Positions 1 through 6,366 of a stretch of DNA of 35,658 bases are shown in pieces. The notes beneath the pieces are model-generated. The model searched no databases. It was not told where the DNA came from and saw only the letters and a program-made list of their open reading frames with translations. The position numbers and the translations under genes are program-made. This stretch comes from a virus. The stretch's first letter is position 1; the number at the start of each line of letters is the position of its first letter. Location: positions 1-35,658 of the IMG/VR virus record IMGVR_UViG_3300030333_004579; one strand, 5' to 3'.

Positions 1-107
1 CGTGTTCTATAAAAACCTTCAACTAAATTCTTTTCTTCTCCACAAACTCGACACTTTCTATCATTGAGCAATAAGTGCCCAAGTTTTAGTTGATCGTCAA
101 ATTCCAT
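1..107 (-). CDS. Small Cys-containing (zinc-finger-like) protein, 3' end cut by window edge
   Basis: Partial gene. Reading on the minus strand from the ATG at 107-105, the first 35 codons are open to the window edge. The start overlaps the NifU-like stop codon as TAATG, the same coupling used elsewhere in this cluster. The visible peptide begins MEFDDQLKLGHLLLNDRKC and has a CxxC pair (KCRVCGEEK) followed by an aromatic/basic segment (EGFYRTR). The pattern resembles small phage proteins with a second CxxC further on that would complete a zinc knuckle, some of which are annotated as HNH-like endonucleases. The second Cys pair would lie outside the window, so the zinc-binding call is an inference from one CxxC and recalled similarity. 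No function is assigned. Confidence 0.6.
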   Translation of the reverse strand, partial: MEFDDQLKLGHLLLNDRKCRVCGEEKNLVEGFYRT

Positions 108-343
108 TATAATACTTGCACTACCCCATAGCAATCAGGTATCTCATGGCATAACTTAGACTCTATACCTTGTTTTAAAGTAATAGCACTCATTGCACAT
201 GTAGAACATGCACCACCCAATCTTACTTTAACAAAGTTTGTCTCATGTTCTATCTCTACAAATTCTAACCACCCACCATCTGCCTCGATGTAAGGTATAA
301 GTTCTTCAAGAACTTTCATTACGTTTTCTTCAGTCAGTTCCAT
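107..343 (-). CDS. NifU-like C-terminal domain protein (Fe-S cluster scaffold)
   Basis: A 78-aa protein that is essentially one NifU C-terminal domain. This family carries or transfers a 4Fe-4S cluster to apoproteins in the cytoplasm. Seen directly: a helical N-terminus, an ADGG motif at about residues 21-24, the hallmark RLGGACSTCAMS segment with CxxC at residues 46-49, then ITLKQGIESKL. The family's usual Pro after the second Cys is Ala here. Length matches stand-alone Nfu domains; no N-terminal IscU or ferredoxin part is present. The ATG at 343 has no clear Shine-Dalgarno sequence. The gene lies 87 bp downstream of the large terminase, behind a possible sigma-70 promoter, and is coupled to the next small gene by TAATG. 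It is probably a phage auxiliary metabolic gene that supports host Fe-S assembly during infection; that role is inference. Confidence 0.88.
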   Translation of the reverse strand: MELTEENVMKVLEELIPYIEADGGWLEFVEIEHETNFVKVRLGGACSTCAMSAITLKQGIESKLCHEIPDCYGVVQVL

Positions 344-390
344 TTCCCAAATAATCTATAAGTAAATAAATCCATGTAGCAAATAATATC

Positions 391-420
391 ATTATAATAA
401 GTATTCTAAGATTTTCCCAA
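391..420 (-). promoter_or_regulatory. Possible sigma-70-type promoter for the NifU-like gene
   Basis: On the minus strand, in the 87-bp gap between gp17 and the NifU-like gene, a TTGGGA element (415-420) is followed after 18 bp by a perfect TATAAT (391-396). Transcription would start around 384, about 40 bp before the ATG. The -35 matches 4 of 6 consensus bases. In such AT-rich DNA a chance TATAAT is common, so this is tentative. If real, it would let the accessory pair be transcribed by the host RNA polymerase apart from the late operon. No hairpin terminator is visible between gp17 and this site. Confidence 0.4.
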
Positions 421-430
421 CTAAGTACAA

Positions 431-2080
431 TCATCGATAATCCCACATATAAGAACGATCACCATATTCATCTACATTCCACCTATCACCTTCATTGTCT
501 ACAAAACTATCTATATCTTCAAAACCATCTGCAATAAATCCAAATGGTGCCATATCTTGTTCTATCTCATTCTTTCTTTCATCATAAAGTCTTTTACGGA
601 TATCATTATCCGTCATTTCTTTAAAATAATCTTGAGCACATACCCATGCAAATAATACAAGACACATTGCTAAATCATCATTACATCCTTCCTCTGCTTC
701 AAATGAATTATGTTTTTGAGCAAAAGTTGTTAATTCTGAAATAATATCATAATCCCACAAAAGTATTTTATCATCTTCAAGCATCGTCTTCAAGTTAGAA
801 CAACCCAACTTCTTAACTGCTGCTGTTGTTCTTACACCTAACTGTGATTTCTTACCAGAAAATCCTTGTCCAACTATTTGTCCATTTCTTCCTCGCATAG
901 AAGCCATTAAAAGATTCTCATACTCCAAATCAAATTGAAGAATACTTGCTACTTGATCTCCTATATCATTTACTTCTATTAATAAGAATGCTTCATTATA
1001 TCCTTTTGCCACATCATGTATAATATTAGGAAATAGCATAGGTTTAATTTCATTATTCCTATACTTTGCAACTACCTTATATGGAAACTCGGTTATATCA
1101 AAAACAAGAAAAGCAGAATAATCATTACCTAATCCCCTTGCCACATCAACTGTCATCAAATAACTATGATCTTTCTCTGGTTCTCTGTAAATATCAAGTC
1201 CAGCATTTCTTGTTATAGGTTCTTCATATACAAGATTTTTAAGTTTTGCTGCATTTATTAATGTATTAACAGAACCTAAAAACTCACATTCAAACTCAAT
1301 CTTAAACTGTTGCTCTGATGTGTTTGCAATTGTTTGCTCTTTCCATTCAGCATCTCTACCAGGAACTTCACTCCAATGAACGTCAGTAGGAACATATTCA
1401 CTCTTACCTTTTTCACTATCGTGCCACATACGATAGAAATGATTCATACCCCTTGGGGTTGAAACAATAATTACTTTAGTACTTTGTCCAGACGTAATAG
1501 TAGGATAAACAGAGGCAAAGAAGTCATCAGCAATGTGATTCGGGATGAATGCGAACTCATCAAGAAAGATGACATTATAGGAACCACCTCGGACAGCAGA
1601 TGAAGACGTAGAGTTAGCAGAAATTTTTGATCCATTCTCCAACTCTAAAGAACCTTTATTCCATGATATTATACCTTGTTGCATCCAGTTAGGCAAATTT
1701 TCATATGCAAGTTGCAATCTGCCAAGTAGATCTCTAGCCGTGGACGCTTTGTTTGCCAGAACAGCAATGTTGACATTATCATTGAAAACTGCATAGTGTA
1801 ATAAGTATGATATACAAGTGGTAGATTTACCTGTCTGCCGAGGCATCTTACAGATATTAAATCTATTTTCATGGAATCTTCTAATCAATTTCTCTTGGAA
1901 ATCGTACATATTAAAAGAAACAAGTCCCTCATCAAGAGAGACTATCTTTATATACTTTCTAGCAAAATATACAGGATCATCCTTACACTTCAAAAACTCA
2001 AGAATATTATCCTGAGAAAATTCTATGGGAGTATTTGCTTTTTTTAAATTGGGATTACCAAGGTATACATTATCATTCAT
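431..2080 (-). CDS. 17: Terminase large subunit gp17 (packaging ATPase/nuclease)
   Basis: DNA-packaging motor protein that cuts concatemeric DNA and drives it through the portal, acting with gp16. From the ATG at 2080 it is 549 aa (T4 gp17 is 610). Seen: Walker A PRQTGKST at about residues 80-87, Walker B with catalytic acid (IFLDE, 171-175), the coupling motif VIIVSTPRG at about 203-211, and a C-terminal RNase H-like nuclease with acidic residues D312 (MTVDVARG), E369 (LIEVND) and D468/D469 (CNDD). A TTG two codons upstream (2086) could extend the frame, but the ATG is the more likely start. It is the last gene of the structural run and follows the 161-aa gene by a few bases. Tail genes 18 and 19 do not follow directly, as they do in T4. 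Confidence 0.97.
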   Translation of the reverse strand: MNDNVYLGNPNLKKANTPIEFSQDNILEFLKCKDDPVYFARKYIKIVSLDEGLVSFNMYDFQEKLIRRFHENRFNICKMPRQTGKSTTCISYLLHYAVFNDNVNIAVLANKASTARDLLGRLQLAYENLPNWMQQGIISWNKGSLELENGSKISANSTSSSAVRGGSYNVIFLDEFAFIPNHIADDFFASVYPTITSGQSTKVIIVSTPRGMNHFYRMWHDSEKGKSEYVPTDVHWSEVPGRDAEWKEQTIANTSEQQFKIEFECEFLGSVNTLINAAKLKNLVYEEPITRNAGLDIYREPEKDHSYLMTVDVARGLGNDYSAFLVFDITEFPYKVVAKYRNNEIKPMLFPNIIHDVAKGYNEAFLLIEVNDIGDQVASILQFDLEYENLLMASMRGRNGQIVGQGFSGKKSQLGVRTTAAVKKLGCSNLKTMLEDDKILLWDYDIISELTTFAQKHNSFEAEEGCNDDLAMCLVLFAWVCAQDYFKEMTDNDIRKRLYDERKNEIEQDMAPFGFIADGFEDIDSFVDNEGDRWNVDEYGDRSYMWDYR

Positions 2081-2086
2081 AACCAA

Positions 2087-2572
2087 TCAACTATTCAATA
2101 TCTTATTAATCCTCATATTTTTATCATCTCTCCAACTATATGATGCCATAATATCACTACCACCACCCTGTCTTACTGCTTGTAATTTTTTGAGTAGAAC
2201 TTGTTTCTTTATTTGATCTGCTTTCTTCTGTTTTGAATCAATTTGTTTTTGCTGCTGATCATCAGTTGCATTATCATCATCTTCTTCCATTTTTTCACTT
2301 ATTTGCTCAGTTCCTTTCCAAACACCATTAGTAACAATAGGTTTCATTTGAGTAGGACCAACAATATCCATAACCCTAGCAAAGGTTACACCATCAGAAT
2401 TCTCAATATTAAGAGATTCTTGACTTAACTCTTGTTTAATTTCTTTTTTCATTTGTTCTCTATCCCTTTGCTTTTCAATTGCATCAGAAGAAGACTGGTT
2501 AGATTGCCTAAACTTCTTAACTTTTTCAACTTGCTTTTGGCGAAGTTGTTGTCTTCTTTGAACTAAATCCAC
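2087..2572 (-). CDS. Charged coiled-coil-like protein between gp16 and gp17, unknown function
   Basis: A 161-aa protein I do not recognise with confidence. It starts at GTG (2572), eight bases after an AAAGAG Shine-Dalgarno-like stretch that overlaps the end of gp16; no ATG occurs in frame before about residue 41. Its composition is extreme: Gln, Lys, Arg, Glu and Asp rich, with long predicted helices at residues 1-60 and 110-135, an acidic run EEDDD near the middle, and a short hydrophobic/Gly patch (VRQGGGSDIMASYSWRDD) near the C-terminus. There is no signal peptide or membrane segment. Its place between the two terminase genes suggests a virion-assembly or packaging accessory role, and I recall small proteins with a similar ASYSWRDD ending in cyanomyoviruses. 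The function is inference only. Confidence 0.75.
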   Translation of the reverse strand: MDLVQRRQQLRQKQVEKVKKFRQSNQSSSDAIEKQRDREQMKKEIKQELSQESLNIENSDGVTFARVMDIVGPTQMKPIVTNGVWKGTEQISEKMEEDDDNATDDQQQKQIDSKQKKADQIKKQVLLKKLQAVRQGGGSDIMASYSWRDDKNMRINKILNS

Positions 2573-2576
2573 TTTA

Positions 2577-3014
2577 TTACTCTTTGTTACTATTATTTAG
2601 GAATTGTTGTTTAATCATCTTTGATAAGTCACTAGTAGAACCAACAAACACTGCATTGTTAGTCACATTATTTGTAGTTTTTACTTTATCTTCATCAACT
2701 TCTTTAATTTTTTTCTGTAATTCCATTAACTTATCAGTTGTATCAGCAACAGACTTAATAATCTGTCCTGCAACTTCATATGCTCTTGGACTTGCACTTT
2801 CACCAGCAAGTTCCATAATTCCATTAAGAGATTCTTGTCCTTTCTCAATCAAAGAATATAAGTTAGCACGAGTATATTCATAATCTTTTTCAACATCATC
2901 ACTTACATTCTTTGTGCCATCTTTTCTAGTAATACATCCATTTTCTGGTGTAGTACTCACTTCAATAGCACTAGTAGTGTTTAGTGCTTCATCTATAGGT
3001 TCATAACTAGACAT
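2577..3014 (-). CDS. 16: Terminase small subunit gp16
   Basis: 145 aa from the ATG at 3014. The small terminase recognises and oligomerises on DNA and regulates gp17 during packaging. Evidence is position (after gp15, before gp17 as in T4), length near T4 gp16 (164 aa), and the conserved helical core: YEYTRANLYSLIEKGQESL, then a run around ASPRAYEVAGQIIKSVADT with Leu-rich helix DKLMELQKKIKEV, ending in NNAVFVGSTSDLSKMIKQ. That core is the oligomerising coiled coil in this family. A GTG at 3023 overlapping the gp15 stop (TAGTG) could add three residues (MNT); I prefer the ATG. It is followed by the charged 161-aa gene rather than directly by gp17. Confidence 0.93.
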   Translation of the reverse strand: MSSYEPIDEALNTTSAIEVSTTPENGCITRKDGTKNVSDDVEKDYEYTRANLYSLIEKGQESLNGIMELAGESASPRAYEVAGQIIKSVADTTDKLMELQKKIKEVDEDKVKTTNNVTNNAVFVGSTSDLSKMIKQQFLNNSNKE

Positions 3015-3022
3015 GGTATTCA

Positions 3023-4066
3023 CTATACGTCAGTTTGTTTAGTTGGACTATATGATAATCCATCATCAAAGAAATCATTAAATTCATTAAATCCAAAGTC
3101 ATCACCCATCTCAATTTTTGCATCATCAGCAGTAGTTAATAAATTAATAGTTGAACCATTAACATGTTTAGCAGCAATTGAACTATCAAATCCTCTTTTA
3201 ACAATCATAGTAGTTGCATCTTCTATACTTTCAATTCTCATAATTTCACTATCAATTACAATTCTATTCTTAGCAGCTAATCCAGAAGTAGACTGAACAG
3301 TAATTCTAGTTTCAGATGTAGTAAGATCTTCACCTAACTTTGCTGTTTCATCATCATTATAATCTTTAAGTGCCTTAGGTGTTGCAACATATCTAACTTG
3401 ACGTTTTGCGGTTACAGCAGTATCAGTTGAATAATCCACCTGAACTTTCTTAATAAGTCCATCACTAGTAGCAGCAACAGGACCGAATAGATATGTTTTT
3501 GCAGTAAATTGTAAAGTGTAAATTAGTGCTGTTCTTGTAGAGAAATCCCCTTCATATTCATCCCTAAAAGAAATATTATCTAATACTATTGGAACATCTC
3601 TTTTTTCTCCAATAGAACTTACTAAATTAATTGTTATATTAAATGATGGTTGAAAATATGGTAATATCTGTTCAATAATTTGAAGTGCATCATCATTTAA
3701 TTTGGAAAATATACTTAACTCAAATCCAATATTATAAGGAATAGGCATAAAAACTTTTTTTAAATTTGTTCCATCTGATGCCTTAAATGTTTGTGTTATT
3801 CCTGATTTTCTAGATGGATCATATTGAATAGAAGTCATCTCAAATGACATTCTAGGAAGAGTTATTGCAATTGCTTTTGTTAGGTTAGCTTGCTCTCTAA
3901 TTTTTGCAAAAAACTTTTGTTGAGGACCATAAGCAAGTCCAACTTTTGTTTCATCAAGAGTTTCATTATCTTTTCCCTCATGTTTAATAAAAATGCTATT
4001 AAACAAAGTACCAAAACCAATAATGGTTTTTCTAATAATTTCGTGATAATAATATGTTCCTAACAT
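3023..4066 (-). CDS. 15: Tail terminator / sheath stabiliser gp15
   Basis: 347 aa. gp15 caps the contractile tail and joins it to the neck. The N-terminus (MLGTYYYHEIIRKTIIGFGT, then LFNSIFI) and the central FMPIPYNIGFELSIFSK and LQFTAKTYLFGPV segments are typical of T4-like gp15. T4 gp15 is about 272 aa; the surplus is concentrated near the C-terminus, where residues about 246-313 form a small beta-rich module (TRITVQSTSGL, IVIDSEIMRIES, VKRGFDSSIAAKHVNGSTI) that recurs in the DUF4815 protein and the gp7-like giant. The ATG at 4066 overlaps the gp14 stop as TAATG, so translation is probably coupled. Confidence 0.95.
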   Translation of the reverse strand: MLGTYYYHEIIRKTIIGFGTLFNSIFIKHEGKDNETLDETKVGLAYGPQQKFFAKIREQANLTKAIAITLPRMSFEMTSIQYDPSRKSGITQTFKASDGTNLKKVFMPIPYNIGFELSIFSKLNDDALQIIEQILPYFQPSFNITINLVSSIGEKRDVPIVLDNISFRDEYEGDFSTRTALIYTLQFTAKTYLFGPVAATSDGLIKKVQVDYSTDTAVTAKRQVRYVATPKALKDYNDDETAKLGEDLTTSETRITVQSTSGLAAKNRIVIDSEIMRIESIEDATTMIVKRGFDSSIAAKHVNGSTINLLTTADDAKIEMGDDFGFNEFNDFFDDGLSYSPTKQTDV

Positions 4067-5514
4067 TAGTATTGTCCAAATGGGTTGCCTTCAGTAAAGT
4101 CAAGTAAATCATCTGCTTCATTTTCTATTTCAGCATTAGAATCAAATGCATCATCAACACTATCTGTACTGTAAGATTCTACAATATATGTAGCAGATGA
4201 TATTCCACCAACAATAGTTTCACCTGGATAGAACTGTCCAGTATTTAGAGATACCTTAAGATCTATTGGTGGATAAGTCGCATTGATATCAGTACGTATC
4301 TTAAAGTCTCTAACTCTCGCTTCAACTCCAGACGTTTGACCAGTTACTATCTCGTTATATATGTAAGTTCCAATTCCAGTACTAGTTATACCACTAAATG
4401 CAATAGTAGGTGCAACGGTATATCCAGCACCAGCATTAGTAAATTGTATATCAACTACTTTACCAGCACTCATAACTGGTTCTACAGTAGCAGTAGTACC
4501 ACCAGCAGGTGCTGCTGTAACAGATATTGTTGGTGCTTCTGGATAACCAACACCTTGTTGATCTACATTAATAGTAGAAATACCTGCATTCACTATACCA
4601 AATGTAACTGCAGCACCTGCTCCTCCACCACCAGTTAATACAATTAATGGTGGATTCTCAGCACTATATCCCCGACCTGGATTAATCATCCTTATTTCTT
4701 TCAGGGACTTAACACCCCCAAGTGAAGTGGTAATTGCAACAGCAGTTGCTTGAATTAATGTAGATACACCAGGACTCCATCCAGGAGGTGGTGATATTTC
4801 AACAAGAGGTGGAGTCTTATATCCAGCACCATCATTGGTTAATGAAATATAACCAATCATTCCAGTAGATCCTATTGAAGCTACACCATTAGCAGTAACA
4901 CCAGTACCAACTAATTGTACTAATGTAGTATAACCTTCATCTTCCATTGCACTATCAATTTCATTAATAGTGGTATCAATAAGTTCATTCTCATATTCAT
5001 AAAGTTCACAACTTAATTCATAAGTATAGTTTCTACCTAATTGATAAAAAGGTTTTTCACTTTCAACTCTTTTAATTTCAAATAATCTTTCTCCAAGAGG
5101 GAAATAGATTAAATCTCCTTCTTTAGGTCTTGTAACTAAATCTTCAAATGTATAGTCTGTAATATATCCATCTCTAATTCCAGAACTCAAACCTTCTAAT
5201 ATTGGTGCAATAAAGTTTTCAAATCTTTCTCTTGAAATAGTAAGACTTACTTCATTGGTTAATCTCAAACCAAATTTAGTCATTAAATCTGCACCAGGAT
5301 TATATCCCTCATAATTATTTAAATATGCTTCAATTAAAAAAGAGTCATCAAATTTAGATGACTGAACTTCTCTAATAATATCATCAGTTTTAAATGTTTT
5401 TCTAGGAAGGTAATATACCTCTACTCCATAGATACCTAATTGTTCGTTTATTAAATCTTGAACTAAAAACTGCTCGTTTTTAGATCCTTGTAAAAAATAG
5501 GAATTTAATGGCAT
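4066..5514 (-). CDS. 14: Neck protein gp14 with inserted GxGY repeat domain
   Basis: 482 aa. gp14 forms the neck with gp13 and seals the filled head before tail joining. The first about 190 residues match the T4-like family (MPLNSYFLQGSKNEQFLVQD, IYGVEVYYLPRKTF, LIYFPLGERLFEIKRVE). T4 gp14 is 256 aa, so roughly 200 residues are extra. They lie at about 200-390 and consist of four repeats of an I-x-I/V-x-N-x-G-x-GY-x-x-x-P-x-I/V pattern, with GxGY at residues 229-232, 280-283, 321-324 and 362-365. The insert is Gly/Thr/Pro rich and probably a beta structure exposed on the virion neck. The family-like C-terminus resumes after about 395. The gene starts at ATG 5514, six bases after gp13. Confidence 0.94.
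   Translation of the reverse strand: MPLNSYFLQGSKNEQFLVQDLINEQLGIYGVEVYYLPRKTFKTDDIIREVQSSKFDDSFLIEAYLNNYEGYNPGADLMTKFGLRLTNEVSLTISRERFENFIAPILEGLSSGIRDGYITDYTFEDLVTRPKEGDLIYFPLGERLFEIKRVESEKPFYQLGRNYTYELSCELYEYENELIDTTINEIDSAMEDEGYTTLVQLVGTGVTANGVASIGSTGMIGYISLTNDGAGYKTPPLVEISPPPGWSPGVSTLIQATAVAITTSLGGVKSLKEIRMINPGRGYSAENPPLIVLTGGGGAGAAVTFGIVNAGISTINVDQQGVGYPEAPTISVTAAPAGGTTATVEPVMSAGKVVDIQFTNAGAGYTVAPTIAFSGITSTGIGTYIYNEIVTGQTSGVEARVRDFKIRTDINATYPPIDLKVSLNTGQFYPGETIVGGISSATYIVESYSTDSVDDAFDSNAEIENEADDLLDFTEGNPFGQY
4400..4850 (-). repeat. Four degenerate GxGY protein repeats inside gp14
   Basis: Encodes gp14 residues about 222-372. Each unit has a short hydrophobic strand ending in Asn/Gly, then GAGY, GRGY, GVGY or GAGY, then an aromatic/Pro-rich strand (KTPPLVEI, SAENPPLIVL, PEAPTISV, TVAPTIAF). 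Spacing between GxGY centres is 51, 41 and 41 residues. The units are divergent at DNA level apart from short Pro/Gly/Ala-rich runs. The same repeat is present in three other virion proteins of this window. Confidence 0.8.
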
Positions 5515-5520
5515 TTTTTA

Positions 5521-6366
5521 TCAACCTATCATATCAAGAGGTGGCATTTCATAATCAGTTGACATTTTAGACAATATTGCCTCTATGTCCCTATCACCAT
5601 CATCATATAATTGTCTTCCATTTAACTCTATTCCACCAGGAAGTTTAACTCCTTGGAACTTAATTAAATTTTGCCCCCACTGTTTCTTAATTGTTGCTGT
5701 TAAATATCTTTTTAAGAAGCTATCATTATAAACACCACTATATGATGCTGGATCTAATGCTCTATAGCAATCAAGAATAATCCAATTACCTTCTTCTTCA
5801 TCTTTCCAATCAATATCCAAATATAATCTATCTTGCCTTTTGGTATATCTTATTTGTTTATCAGTAGTAAGTAAATGATCAATATCCTCAAGATATGATT
5901 TTGTCATAGAATAATTTAAAAGTCCATTATATCCAAGATTAAACGCAACATCATTTAAAAATAATTGATATTTGAAACTAAACATTCCACTAGAAATAGT
6001 ATTATTATCAAACTTAAATACTTTTTCTACACCAATAACTGAATCTGGAACCTGAATAAAATTAGAGTTTTCATACCAATATGAAGTGAATTTCCCAGAA
6101 CCACTATCCACAGATTCTGCAGAAGTAGTTACAATACCAACACCAGTAGTTGCCTTTGCTTGTCCACGACTTACATCATCAGCAGTAAATTGATGTTTCA
6201 AATACATTCTCTCAACACCATCAAAATGACGTTCATTGAATAATTGAATAGCATCATCTGCTAAATCATCTAATTGCTCATCATCAACATTAATCTCCAG
6301 AACAGGAGCTCCTAATTTTCTTAAACAAAAATCTATCAGTTCTTGTTTAGTGGTTGGTTTTGCCAT
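5521..6366 (-). CDS. 13: Neck protein gp13
   Basis: 281 aa, close to T4 gp13 (309 aa). With gp14 it builds the neck that closes the portal after packaging. The N-terminus (KQELIDFCLRKLGAPVLEIN, then VDDEQLDDLADDAIQLFNERHFDG) is the conserved start of this family in marine T4-like phages, and later parts keep LFLNDVAFNLGYNG and a C-terminal KKQWGQNLIKFQGVKLPGG. No large insertion is present, unlike its partner gp14. The ATG at 6366 overlaps the preceding gene as TAATG and has one of the best ribosome binding sites in the window (GGAGG at 6376-6380). Confidence 0.94.
   Translation of the reverse strand: MAKPTTKQELIDFCLRKLGAPVLEINVDDEQLDDLADDAIQLFNERHFDGVERMYLKHQFTADDVSRGQAKATTGVGIVTTSAESVDSGSGKFTSYWYENSNFIQVPDSVIGVEKVFKFDNNTISSGMFSFKYQLFLNDVAFNLGYNGLLNYSMTKSYLEDIDHLLTTDKQIRYTKRQDRLYLDIDWKDEEEGNWIILDCYRALDPASYSGVYNDSFLKRYLTATIKKQWGQNLIKFQGVKLPGGIELNGRQLYDDGDRDIEAILSKMSTDYEMPPLDMIG

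Noticed and set aside
344-430. A 13-codon frame beginning MDLFTYRLFG before the NifU-like gene
   Set aside because: Too short, without a recognisable ribosome binding site and overlapping the NifU-like start; more likely leader sequence.
2081-2086. TTG start extending gp17 by two codons
   Set aside because: The ATG at 2080 gives the usual MNDNVYLGNP-like start and needs no rare start codon. Likewise TTG at 35488 for the oxygenase and GTG at 3023 for gp16 were set aside in favour of ATG.
1818-2428. Open frames on the plus strand opposite gp17 and the 161-aa gene
   Set aside because: They are hydrophobic/Ser-rich shadows of confident minus-strand genes. No start signal, domain or supporting context; the same holds for all other plus-strand frames in the window.
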